DNA from: Gnetum montanum
Taxonomy: Eukaryota; Streptophyta; Gnetopsida; Gnetales; Gnetaceae
DNA: 64,000 nucleotides
Assembly (NCBI GenBank): GCA_015680685.1
Contig: MNCI01017751.1
Coordinates: 14,971-78,970, forward strand
Reading direction: 5' to 3'
Part shown: one piece after another, positions 23,131 to 35,401 of the stretch
Numbering within the stretch: position 1 is the first letter of the stretch
Layout: every line of letters begins with the position of its first letter
Translations under genes and position numbers: made by a program
The notes under the pieces: model-generated
What the model saw: only the letters and a program-made list of their open reading frames with translations
Databases searched by the model: none
What the model was told of the DNA's origin: nothing

Positions 23131-23851
23131 GTGAGCACCTACCACATATTTGATACCATTGAGTCAGTAGTATAGCTATACTATTGTAGTTTTTTCCCAT
23201 AATCTTAGAAAATAATCAATGAGTGCCTAGAGTATGAATTTGAGTCAATTGTATGGAGTCTTATTTGAGTGGCATTGTACTTGGATACATTTCATGAATG
23301 ACAATAAGATAGATATTGATTCATATTCAATCTCTATAGATTTACTTTAATGCAATTTACTTTTGATGTACTTATTAATATTTATATTTTTATGCACATT
23401 AATTAATTGGTGGAATAAGTGTAGCAAGTATCAAGCGTAAACATGTATTCACTTGGTAATCCTAGTAATGTTATTGCTTGGTTCACCTAGTAGCATAACA
23501 CTTGGTAATTTCAATAGTGGAAACATGAGTTCAGGACATGTACAATAAAAGAGACACTCATCATCCTTAGGATAATTTAAGATTTTTCTTCTTATTATTA
23601 ATTAGATTAAATAATTAATTTTTATACTTTCATATAATTTAGCCTTAGTCACATAGCATCATAATCATTTGTCTCACTTTGGACTAAATCATACATGAGA
23701 AAGCTACCATTAGTCCAAGTGGAAAGATAGTGACCTATGATCGATGCATAATGATCTAGATACCACACTAGTCCCATCCACAAAACTCGATAGAATTGCA
23801 TATGAATGCTTGTGATTTATATGGTTTGGCGTAGGGGATACTTGTTGCTCA

Positions 23852-25259
23852 TTAGTACTTCTTCAAATTCAAAATTTTCAAATGTCAAACTACCATGCAC
23901 ATGGGATTTATTTTTAGTCTTAAACTAAATGAGAGATTTCATTGAAGAGTCACCTCTTACATTCTAAACCACTAGTGGTAAAGATATCATCTAAAACTCA
24001 TTTCTAATATTTTAAAGGCATTAAACAAAAGGATTGACAAGCCAACCAAAGTTTGGTGGTTAATTACATTAATAATTAACTTCGTTGTAAGATTGTCACC
24101 TTGTTTGTGACTAACTCGTGAGTCGTATCTATGTAGGAATTTTTCCAAAGTCAAAAAGATCATCAAGACAAATAACAAGTAGATTTGAATTCAATTGAAA
24201 ACTCCACATTAATGACTATCACTCATAAGTAAAATCAACAAACTTCACCTTAACTTCTAATATTAAGTTCAAAGATAAAAAAAGTTGATTAAACCAAATT
24301 GAAATTACATAAAATTATCATGAATATAGAAGATCACAAAGGAGAAGTCACTTGATTTATGACCCTACTCTACTATCTTTGCAATGCAACAACTTCACTA
24401 CCTTCATACATCAATGGTTGTTGATTATTATAAAGTATCAACAATCTCTCTTAATAGTTTTAATACAAAAGAAGATTCAATTTGGTGTGGGTTCTCTCTT
24501 GAGTTTTTAGTCCCCTTTGATTTATAGTTCAGGTTCTTTTTTATACTTAAAAGGAATTTACAATAATATATCAAAATAATCATTTTGAGAATTGATTGGT
24601 AGCAAAGAATTTGATAACAATCTATTCAAGTCTTATTGAACTAAATCGTCAATTCTGGCATCTTTGATCTTCAATTCAAATCACCCTTTCTATACAAATA
24701 AATATCTTGATTTCTTCTTGAGACTTTTACTCCACTAAAATCCATGTTATCGATCCATATCATAGCCATTGTGAGGATCAATATAATCGATATCAATCTC
24801 CATCACTCCCATGATTTCCTACAATACATAAATTTAAAATAGAAATTAATGCTTATCAATTTATATTACCAAAATTTATTATATTCAAGAAGTAAAAATA
24901 GTTAATAAATAAAAATACTAGTTTATAATGTTAGAAACTGGAGTAATTTGGGGTTTAACATAACCACCAACTAGCCTTTGGCCAATACCTAGCTAGAAAG
25001 GTAGAAACAACAAAAGAAAAACCATTATTATGTACACATAGCTGAAGAAAAATAAGGTTAAATTATGATGAATACACTACTACTACATTCATGATATCAT
25101 TTGAAAATCCAAAAATCAATACATCTAAAGCTTATATATATACGTATAAACAAAAAGATCATTAACGTTCACTGTCCAACATCAAAGTTTAATAACAAAA
25201 AAAAAAAAAAAGCTTGTCCATAGTCACCATAATATGTACATAGCCATGTAATTAATAAA
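23852..25259. other. Retroelement-derived spacer, no coding domain seen
   Basis: By position it follows the family-E LTR, but stops occur in all frames. A poly-A run lies near 25,197-25,212. Confidence 0.45.
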
Positions 25260-25439
25260 AAATAAAATTAAAACTGAGGCTTGCATCAAGCCTATGAACC
25301 TACTTTTACTTCCATATCCTCTTCAAAATGAGAGGGCTCTACCCCTTCATCATCATCACAGATTTGAGGGTGGACATGTCTCTCACTATCCACCACCCTT
25401 TTATCCATGGTGATGAGGGTTGAACTAACCTTCTTAAGC

Positions 25440-26420
25440 ATTGTTAGAATCTTCCTCTATGTGGACTAGAGCTCTTGTAGCTAGGTCTGAACTTTATCTT
25501 GGAGTTCTTGGATTTCATTGGCCTCTAGCACCAATGAAGAACTTGGTTCTTGTGATTCCTTGATGAATAGACCACCCGTCATGTAGATTTTAAGAGAATG
25601 AGTAAATGTGCCATTTTTGAGAACTGAAAGGTGAACCCTTGTTTCCTTATGTAGTTCAACAATTCCACACTTACAGATAATTATTGAAATGAGGAAAGGA
25701 AAGCACAATTTCAAGGCATCATAATTATAGTGATATATCAAATACCTGATTGGGAGGTAAGAAAAATTTGCTTCCTCCTCATACTTTAATGCCTTCATGA
25801 TGCAAAGTGTAGGGTTGAGAACATAGGTATTGTGGGTAGAAGGAAGAATGTTTATGATGATCATCCTCATCATTACTTGATATTTAGGCTAGAGGTTTAC
25901 AAAATTTAAACCTTGTTCTTGAAGCCATTTAGAGTCAGTCTCTCCAATGAACTTATGGAAGAGATCATACTTCTCTTCTATGCTTACTTTTGATCTAAAA
26001 ATATCCTCCCCATGGCTAGTAGCCCAAACCACATCTATAGCCTAGCTGTCATGACCTTAACCCTTATCTTCCTGACAAAAGACATCAAGTAACATTTTGG
26101 AGGATCAACCTTCATCAAGTACATTTTAAGGTTTTGATAAAATTCCAAAACCTCCTCTTGAATGAACCTATCGATAGGAGGACTAATGAAAGCCCGAAAA
26201 CCCATCACCTCTATATGCTTTAACACCACCACATCCATGTGGTTGAACCACTCGAGATAATCAGCTTCATGATGCCAAGGAACAAATTTTAACCATTTGC
26301 TCCTTAGCATCTACAAAACAACCAAGATATTTAACATACTAAAATTGTCAATAGTTTCTTTGCTAAAACCCATATTTACCTTTACCTACTACTTGGCGCT
26401 TGTTGATTCAGCCATTTTAT
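25440..26420 (-). pseudogene. Putative plant transposon ORF1/env-like protein remnant
   Basis: Two minus-strand frames (26,035-26,310 then 25,481-25,873) read as one degraded protein. A start at about 26,415 opens MAESTSAK and meets stops at once. Further on, DRFIQEEVLEFYQNLKMY followed by YLMSFVRKIRVKVMTARL has the pattern of the plant transposon-protein domain found in Athila/gypsy-associated ORFs (E-x-V-x-x-F-Y-x-N then V-R-x-x-x-V). The second frame (NILPSTHNTYVLNPTLCIMK) continues it after a break near 25,880-26,030. It lies 2.4 kb downstream, in minus-strand sense, of an Athila-type integrase, the place of a 3' extra ORF. Family assignment is from memory of the pattern. Confidence 0.45.
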
Positions 26421-28190
26421 AGTGAAAGACTACTTCCTAATAACCAAAAATAAGAAAAAAAAAAGATTAACACTACTTTCATAATTGGAAAAATCCATTA
26501 ATGACGGTAAATTATCTTATCATACAATGGTTAATACTCAACAATGGAAGTTAATGTGGCGTTAAGACCCCATTGCTCATCATGGTTACTCTTGGAAAAG
26601 CACTGCAGATAAAAATCCGAAGAGAAAATGGAGGTCCTAACCATTGATGGTGGGAGCCCTAAATTGCACTATCCATGAGTTTCAAATGAAAAGGTATAAT
26701 TTTTCATCCATGAGGTGGTGGATTTTATAGTAAATTTTCCACCTTACACTTTTACCTTTTATTTTTTTTCCAAATTTTAATGATGTCGATACCCATTGCA
26801 ACTTCAATGTGAATCATAATGTTTTGGGTTGAACTTTATAGATCCATCGATATGGATTGATATATAATGAATTCAGGCTACTGACATATCAATTATTATT
26901 GCTATTGCACTGATAATATTCAAGACACTCGAGAAAATCTTAGAAATATTGATTTCAATCAATTGAAGCTATATGAATCAATATGTTTAATACACATATT
27001 GATTTCTATTGAGGCCACACTATACAGATGCAACATTTTAGATAAAATTTGCTTGTGCTAGAACCATATTAACCTAACTGGTATGGATCAATATATCCAT
27101 TATATTTCATATCAATTTAAATCGATTAAATAAAAATTTATATTGATAATCTAAGTTTCATTGTAATTGTATCAAACCATATCACTAGAATCTATATACC
27201 TTAATTTATCTTATAGTGAGACATTGGCCTCTCAGTCTCCCTCAATATAACCCATTCTAGGATTTTTTAAATTTCTTTAGATATTGATGATTTGATATTC
27301 TTTGGTAGTATAACTTATCCTCATCACCCTAAGTCACAAGAAGAGATATTAATCGATATTATGATAATTTTATTTTTTGAATAATGTACATATTTTTATT
27401 CCTATATTTGTAATAAATTCTTATTATTTGAATAGGAGTCCAAATATAGCTTAGTTAGGAGGACCCTTCCTAGGATTGATTAGGCTAAAATATCACCTTA
27501 TAAGGTTTGCTTCATTAGGTGCAAGAATGTCTTACAAACTCAAGGTCTTAATATTTCCTATGTTTTAAGGATTGAACATGCATTTTTTACATCTAACTCA
27601 TTCCTTAACTTGCTCTTGGACACCCCCCCCCCCCCCCCCCTCTTTAATTAATCTAGGATATGTATCATACCTAGGTTAATTAGTAAAAATGTAATAAATT
27701 ATTAAAAAGTGGACATGGCCAAAGAATGTACCAAAAAGCAAAGATTACCTTGGATTTTATATATCCACTATTCTGGATAGTGTATTGGAAGCCTTGGGTC
27801 TATCCAATGTTAGTGTTCATCATTGGCCACCATAGTAGGGATATCAACCATGAACACCTATGGAGGACATAATGGGAAGCATATGGAAGACCCTTGAAGT
27901 AAGAGGACCACCAAGCATAATAGATGACCATGGAGAAAGAAAAAAAAACGAAAATGAAAAGATAAGAAAATAGGAAAAAGTAAAAAGAGATTTAACAAAT
28001 GAAAGTAAAATATCATGAGACAAGGGACAAAATAAGCCAATTAAGGAGGATGAGAAGAAATGAAAGGGAGTAGTAAATTACCAAATTAAAATAAGTAAAT
28101 CCACCAAGTTTAATGCCATATCCTAGCCAAAAAGGAAAATTTGAAAAATTTAGTACAAAGAAGTGATTTTCCAGCATGAAACACTCTACT
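26421..28190. other. Intergenic or retroelement spacer
   Basis: No coding domain. It contains scattered ATCGAT/ATCAATAT motifs (26,830-27,360) and a run of 18 C at 27,623-27,640. Confidence 0.5.
27623..27640. repeat. Run of 18 cytosines
   Basis: An uninterrupted C run (G run on the minus strand). Isolated, not part of a visible LTR junction. Confidence 0.95.
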
Positions 28191-28385
28191 TATGAAAGGA
28201 GGTTCTTGTGGGATGTGAATAAATGTGAGCCTTGTGCATTGCTTCAATCATAAGGTTCTTGTGAGAGTGTGGCCTTGCTCATGATTGAAGGTTCTTGTGG
28301 GACATTATTCCATATATATATAAGAAAAAAATCAACATTATAAGTCCTACTTCAATCATGAGGTTTTTGTGGGGGAAATTTTTTT
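28190..28385. repeat. GGTTCTTGTGGG repeat block
   Basis: Four imperfect units of TCAATCATRAGGTTYTTGTGRG spaced about 50 to 85 bp apart. Confidence 0.6.
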
Positions 28386-28825
28386 TTTGCAAAAATATAT
28401 ATGATGGTGGCTCTCTTAATGACTAATGAAATTTTTCATGCTACAACACTTTTATGCTAGTCCAAACATGACATACTCTTTTCTCCATATTGATGTATTA
28501 AAAAGGTAATTACTAGAACCAATCATCAATGCTTTAAATCCAACTTGGTTATTATCCCTATGGTTCATGATAGGAGGAAACATAAAAAATGTTGCAAAAA
28601 ATAATAAATTATTTTAAGGCTCACCCTAGATGGATTTTTGGTTTAAACCTGCCAATCACTAGGTAAGAAGAGTTGTCCTTCTCCTTTACATTCTAGACAC
28701 AATGCTAATGAACTCTTTAAAGTCCCAACTAACAATAGAAGATACTATTGTCCTCTACATTTTTCAAGGTAAAAGTTGTAGACTAAAATACTTCATTTAT
28801 TAAGTTACAATAATACATAAGGGTC

Positions 28826-29590
28826 TTAATTAAGGTTACTACCTAGATCTAGGAATTCTAATGAATTTTTTTCCTTTCTTTCATCATTGTTGGGATAAGT
28901 TGGGTCCCTTAGCTCTACTAATTCATCTTCTCTAGGTTCCTCAATGTGATGTTGATAATATAATTCAAGTCTCCATCCATTAACTAGAAATGTAGTTGAG
29001 GAATCATCAATAGGTAAAATTAGAACACTTCCATTAACATGGGGTTGTACTACTAAATATGGGCCTTCCCACCTAGTTGTTAACTTGCTTGGAAATTTAT
29101 GTAATCTCATATTATACAAAAGAAATTTGTCACCTATGGAAAAGTGTTTCTTGAAAATGTTGTTATCATGCAAGTTCTTCATTTGCTTTTTTATAATTCT
29201 TTTCTTATTAAGAGAATTTAGCCTCATTTCATCAAGTTCATGTATTCAAATCATTTTAAAGGTATGATTTATTTCTTCATTGAAATTCAGTTGTTGTGCT
29301 AAACATAAAGATTGATATTTAATTTCTAATAGTAAAAATTATTTAACATAAACCAATTGATAAGGTGAATATCCTAAAATTGGTTTATATGTAATTCTAT
29401 AAGCCCAAAGTGCATCTTGTAATTTTTTCAACTAATCTTTCTTTTTAGTACATACCATTTTTGTCAATATATTTAATATAATTCTATTCACATTATCTAC
29501 TTGATCATTTGTTTGAGGATGACTGGCAGTAGCTATCTTATGTTGAATTCCATAAGACTTAAAAAATTTCCCCATTAGGCCTTTAATGCA
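28826..29590 (-). pseudogene. Athila/Tat-type Ty3/gypsy integrase C-terminal part
   Basis: Minus-strand sequence reads through the end of a gypsy integrase. At about 29,540-29,460 it gives GIQHKIATASHPQTNDQV, the catalytic-core S-H-P-Q-T-x-x-Q-V block. From 29,227 the open frame of 133 codons gives FSIGDKFLLYNMRLHKFPSK then RWEGPYLVVQPHVNGSVLIL, the G-D-K-V-L-L-Y-N-S-R and R-W-x-G-P-F blocks of the integrase C-terminal domain, as in Athila and Tat elements. A stop interrupts the join near 29,340. The start codon at 29,227 is internal to the ancestral protein. No reverse transcriptase lies to the right; the sequence changes character beyond 29,600. Confidence 0.85.
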
Positions 29591-29599
29591 TTGCCTATA

Positions 29600-30597
29600 A
29601 TAACACTTTTACATTCATCCATACAGGTAATCAAGAAGAGGAAGTGACCAATGCTAGTGTCAATGAGGATCCTCAAACATGGAGAATCAGAATCCACCTC
29701 TTGGATTTTATCTTAAGAGTTACATTCTAAAGGTTGATTAAGAGAAGTAGATATAGAACAACTTGAAACCATAACAAAGATGTTCTTCATTAAGAAAATG
29801 TGTTTTTCCTATGTCCTTGAGTTACCTCCTCATGCTCTAAAGGATAAAATTCATCTAATAGCTAAGAGACTATGCACTCATGAACATTTGAACTAATGCA
29901 TCACCCAGTATGATTTTGCCATGATCCATAACATCATTAAGGTTCTAGTTGATGATGTGAGTATGGAGTATGTGCTTCGTGAACATGACTAGCATGAAAC
30001 TTATTTCAAAATATTTTTTTTTGGTGAAAGATATCAATTACCATTGAAAGATAGATCTCTTTCTTGCTTTTTATCTTTGTCTACTTCTTCTTGACTTTCT
30101 TGATTATTAATCTAGATTTCTATTCTTGTGTTACATTATTGACTTTCATTTTTTATTTTGTTTATGGACAAGCTAATTTTTGATTTTCCAAGTTGGCCTT
30201 ATCTAATTTTTTTATTTTTGGTCACATTTCTCTTTTGTTCTATTATTGGTATGATTTGCTAGATGATTTTGCATCTTGAATATTATTACTAATGATTATG
30301 TTTTTCCATGGATAGTTTTATTCCTTGAGGCTCATTTCTACTTGTACTTTCTCTTGGAGATGTATATAGAATATAAATTTTCCTTTAAAAGTGAATAAAT
30401 ATTACGGAGAAATTGCAAATAAACAAAGATCTAGCTGTTCATAGAGGAAAATGATAAAAAAGAACTCATGTAGTTGATTCCATTTTGTTGTAATAAGGCT
30501 AGGATGTTGATGAATAAGGTATGTGTGTAAAATATTTAATTTAAAGTCGATTAAAGAAAGAAGAAACGTTTTTTACATGAAATATGGTAGGAAAAGG
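29600..30597. other. Intergenic, no gene recognised
   Basis: Sequence to the right of the integrase remnant does not continue the element. No domain motif seen. Confidence 0.5.
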
Positions 30598-30998
30598 CCA
30601 ACAACATGCAATGGTGCTAAAAAGAGTACATTTTAAATGAAGAAAATTTTACAAAAATTAAAGTGATTCCTTGAGAATAAATCAATGTGAGATATGTGCA
30701 AAAAGGTTGATTCACTTATGCAACTAACTTCAAATTCAAATAAAGACAAATGATTTTCGATTGAAGCTACAAATTCTTTAACTTATAAAAATATTAGGAC
30801 CAACAACATGCAATGGTGCTAAAAAGAGTACATTTTAAATGAAGAAATTTTTACAAAAATTGAAGTGATTCCTTGAGAATAAATCAAAGTGAGATATGTG
30901 CAAAAATGTTGATTCACTTGTGCTACTAACTTCAAATTCAAATAAAGACAAATGATTTTCGATTGAAGCTGCAAATTCTTTAACTTATAAAAATATTG
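30598..30998. repeat. Direct tandem duplication, 202-bp period
   Basis: CCAACAACATGCAATGGTGC to AACTTATAAAAATATT occurs at 30,598-30,799 and again at 30,800-30,998 with few substitutions. Confidence 0.9.
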
Positions 30999-31549
30999 TT
31001 GAAGAAACTTCAAAACTTCAAATACAAAGCTAGGAAAATAATAGTATTGGCAATTTTCTCTTTCAAATGATGCTTGCATACAAAATATTTTGCATAACTT
31101 TTTCCTTATATAACTTTATGATAAATTGATAGGTGATGTGACATTATGCCAAATGAACTCATAATTTTAATATTAATGCTTAAGTGAAATGAACTCATAA
31201 TTTGAATGTTCATGTTCAAGTGTTATTAAATTACAAGCATATGCTCTTTGAACTGTTATACTTGAATCATCAAACAATAAGACAATTTCAAAAAATAATT
31301 ATTGTTCTCATGAAATTATTTTAAATAACAAATGATTTTATTTTAGTGATTAAATTAAAAACATTCTTTTAGTAATATGTGTAAATTTAATCCTCCAAAA
31401 AATGGAATTCGGTTACATTTTATAAATATGCTTTTTTGTTTGGCCATTTTGCATTCTTGTCGAACTTTGCTCTTCTCCAAAACATGCAATATGAGAAATC
31501 CTTGTACAAGCAAATATTTAACCTAGTTTAGATTCATAGGTGCATTCTA

Positions 31550-31677
31550 CGAGATCAAAATTTACAAGCCTAACATTGTTTTAGGTGTATGCGGTGAGAT
31601 CGAAATTTACAAGTGCATTCGATAGGATTGAGATTTGAAAAACCATTGTTGAGATTGAAATTTACATGTGCATTGGA
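31550..31677. repeat. GAGATCGAAATTTACAAG repeat block
   Basis: Four imperfect copies of GAGATYGAAATTTACAAGTGCATT, 25 to 50 bp apart, ending where the palindrome begins. Confidence 0.65.
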
Positions 31678-34600
31678 ACTTGGTGTTCTATGCGGTATGA
31701 TGACTTATTGTTGGGAATGTTGAGGATGCATTTTGAGGCTATTTGTGCCATCCCAAAGCCAAATGTTTGTTGTCTTGTTTGACAACTTCTTGTGCATGAG
31801 GCATGCTTGCCCTTGTTGTTGATATTTGCAAGTTGTGCTCCCTTGTTTGAGCTAGTTGTGTTGCCCTTGGGTTTGTGGCATCACTCTTTTGATTGGTGAC
31901 ATTTCTTGGTCACTTTAATTCGAAGACTACTGGTGTGGGTCATCCTATTGTAGGTTCTTGTTGAGACTGCACCTCTTTTGATGAGAGTCTTTCTTGTGGA
32001 TGCATCCTCCGTGATGTTGCTCATTGTTGCAAGAATTGGTCTTATGCAGACTTGTTGTTGGATAGACCTCAGTTGTCCACCTTATTTTTGAGTTGAGATG
32101 ACGATTATCTATTGCCCATGCCTCATATGATTGTGTTGAGATTTTGATCCTGGTTGAAACCAGTGTTAGTTGCTAGGAATGATTGTTGTATATGAATATT
32201 GGAATTTTGAGAGTGTGCTATATCTCTCTTGGTGTGCCTCATGATGAAATCATTTGTTTGAGTGGATTTAATTCACCCATCAATGTTTTTCATGATTGAT
32301 CTCATTGCATGTTGCTGAGGTCTTGATTTTTATGATGTTGCAAGAGTGATATTACTCTATTATAGGATCATGCTTGCTGGATGTGTATGAGGCTGATGTG
32401 CTGATTGTGTTCCTTCCAAATTCTATGTTTATGAGCTTTTGTCTTAGTGTTTGCAGGTAGAACAAGTACAAAGATGTAGCCAGTGGTGACCTCAGTTGAT
32501 TTTGTGAGCACTATGTCTATGGGGAAGATATGTGCCCTTGAGACCTTCATGAACTGACTATTTGGTCTCAGAATCCCAACATTGGATTGTAGATTTATCA
32601 CTACCTTGGCTATGATAAATTAGTAGGTACATTATGATTTGTTTGCCTCTCTATGCTGGGTGAGCACTAATAGAGGACGATGATCTATCCTAGACCCTAC
32701 AGATATTGGGCTAGTAGATGGCATGAAATGGTATCCTTGGCCATGCTAGATACTGATGGCCTAGGAGTGGCTAATGCATTGAAGTTGCACTATGGCAGGT
32801 GGTGGATACTTAGTTGGCATGTTTAGTTATTTGATCGTTGTGTTTGTGTCCTAAATCATTTTCATTCGATGGTAGTTAGGCAATGGGTTTAGTGTGTCAG
32901 TTGATCATGTACATTTTGAGGTAGTGATGCAATGTGACAGATGATCATTTATGCTTTGTGATAGAGACATGTTTTTCTTAGAACAACATGATTCTTTCAT
33001 GGTATGCTCCTGGTGGCCTAAATCCTTCAGCCTAGGATGGGCTTGGGTAGTTTTTCCTATAGCCTTCTAGGCTTGGGTAGCATTCCCAAATACCATGTAT
33101 GTTCTTATTAAAATGTATTCATATCCTTGGGTGTGTGAAATGTATCCTTGTGATATTCTCAATTCAATTGTATGCACTCAAAAGTGCTAGATGTATTTCC
33201 CTATGTGACTCAGTTGTCTCCTCATTGTAGGCTTATGCCATGCCCTGTGACAAGGCCAAGCTTGATGTATGGTGTTTTCCTAGTGCTTATTTTGAAGCAC
33301 CCTTGCTATATGTTGCAAATGGCATTTGTGCCTTGATGTATAATTCTACTGAAAACCTCATGGGAAATTCTTTGGTTGTGATATGGTGTGGTAATGAATG
33401 GACTAGGGCATGTCCTTGCCCATTGTGCTCTTGAACTGGTGCCATGTGTTCTTGGTGATGTTGGCATGCTTGGATGGTGTGTGCCTTGGTGAACATCCTT
33501 GAGATAGGACAAATCTTGAAAACATTTTCTCTTGTGTTCTTAGACTGGTAAAGATCTTGGCCATAGATGATTGATGGTGGTATGTAGCCTAAAATACAAA
33601 CAAATTGGTTCAATGTGCTTGATTGTGAAAACAGGTGGTTCACTGTGGCCATGTGAATTACACTGGTAGACAGAAATTCAAATCAATGTGATGCTGCTGC
33701 GATGTCTAGCGGTGGATTTGGGTTGAGTTTTGGGTAGTGACACCTAGACTCCCTCTTCCATGCTAGATGTGATTATGGGGTAGTTGTGAAAACATTGGGA
33801 TGGTGGTTCATCCTTGAATAAATGATGTTATAGTTACAAGAATTATGACTTCTCCTAGTGGCCTTGCTTGGTGGGCTTGAATGTGCTTGAAAATCTTTGA
33901 GCTTATGCTCTCACGATTGGGGGCTTCTGGTGCTTCGTTGCTGATGGCGTGCTCTCATGATTGATTGCTTTTGACTCTTCTAAGGGCTATGATGCGCTCT
34001 CATGGCTTAGGACTTATTGGTGCTTTCATTGAACATGGTGTGATTCCGTGACTAGGAGCTCATTGTGCCTAATAGGCTATGGTGTCATGTCAAATCTCCC
34101 TAATGTATTGTCCCATGTCCTTTGTGTAATGTTAATTCATGTTGACATCCTCACCTCCCTAGTGGGACAGAAAAGTTGAGCATGATATTACTTGGTGAAT
34201 CTTTAATTTTATGAGGGGTCATTCTCCATTTCGATGGATGCCCTATTCAGTTCCTAAAATAATAAGGCAGGTGGTATTGAGATGGTTGTTTCCTATTTGG
34301 GACTTAGAAGTAGTTGATGTTCGGGACTTGTTTCTAGTAGTTGCACCATGTTCGTGAACTCTTAGGGTTTGTTTTAGAGATAGAATGTTGTTACTTGGGT
34401 GAAATTCAGGGAACCTCCTTTATGAGGCCGTGCTATTGATGTTCCTTCTTGTAAGCAAGGCATGATCTCATGTACTCACTTAGTTTTGGGGGATCCAGAA
34501 GGACTTGTTGGGGTTCTCTGGTAGACCACCCTTATTGTAAACCCTTTGGGGATGAATCATGTAGTGTTTTGAGTTGTAACTAATGTTGGTGAAGCCCATT

Positions 34601-35313
34601 CCATGTAAAACTATCTTGAGGACCCAATCCTCCTATGGGCAAAATGTTGTTGTTGACTTGTGTCTATCATTTGGGTTGAATGATAATAGGTAGTGGTGCA
34701 GCCTTATCCATCACAATTATTGTAAATGGGCTTGACTGGGATGTATGAAACAAAAACCCAAATCTCCCAAGATGAAATAGAAATCCCTCTTGATAAAATT
34801 TCAAAGGGATGAACTGCTTGGTATCTCAAGTTTTTCTTAAGGTGAAATTAAATTTGGGTAAGACTTGTGAACCCATGTCTTTCCTTAGCTAGTAACAATT
34901 CGACGATATGGTTTTGTTGGCTATATTGACTACTTGGACATGTATTTATGGGTAAGGTGTAGTTGGGCTGCTATACTTACCTATGGAAGAAACCTCCCAA
35001 AGAGGATCCTTCCTTCAAGTGCAAAAATCTAATGAAATGTGTTGATCATGAGATGGGGAGTTGTTCTCGATATAGTGGGGAAATTCAAATTCTAGGAACC
35101 TCGATGTTCCTTGGAGAATTCATGATTTGGTTGCTCTCAAAGGTGACTCTATATTCTTTCCTAGACCTAGTGTTTAGAAAATGGTGCTTGTCCCATAACT
35201 TGGAGTGGGAAGGATAGTTTGTATGTAGTAAGTGCAGTTGATCCTTCTCCATGAACGGGATATTATGGTTGCATTCGATGATGTGCTTGCATTCGATGAT
35301 GTGTTTTTTTTTT
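31678..35313 (+). repeat. Left arm of giant inverted repeat
   Basis: About 3.64 kb whose reverse complement reappears at 35,402-39,067. The outer end reads CTTGGTGTTCTATGYGGTATGATGAC and the inner end GATGTGTTTTTTTTTT. Identity is visible at every sample point, for example CAATCCTCCTATGGGCAAAATG at 34,625 and GCACCCTTGCTATATGTTG at 33,297. Substitutions and indels, including a block of about 48 bp present only in the right arm near 36,620-36,670, show it is not a fresh copy. No coding domain was recognised in the arm, and it is less AT-rich than its surroundings. Confidence 0.92.
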
Positions 35314-35401
35314 CATCCCATTCATGGAGAAGGATCAACCACACTTGATATATCATTGAATGCAAGCACATCATCGAATGCAGCCATAATCATCAAATGG
35401 A
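35314..35401. other. Palindrome loop
   Basis: 88 bp between the arms. It repeats part of the right arm's inner end (TCATGGAGAAGGATCAACCA) and one copy of CACATCATCGAATGCA, so the centre is a partial duplication. Confidence 0.8.

Larger units (their letters stand above)
22743..23851 (+). mobile_element. 5' LTR of family E element
   Basis: It starts TGATGAGACTTGATATG, like the solo LTR at 20,526, and ends TTGTTGCTCA before TTAGTACTTC, the primer-binding-site position of family C. Blocks shared with families C and D include ACTTGGTAATCCTAGTAATGTTATTGCTTGG and CACTCATCATCCTTAGGATAA. The TATA box is at 23,121. Downstream internal sequence to the right has no recognised coding domain. Confidence 0.65.

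Noticed and set aside
33287-33652. Minus-strand frame of 121 codons in the palindrome arm.
   Set aside because: It is not conserved as a frame in the other arm (around 37,100-37,440) and shows no domain.
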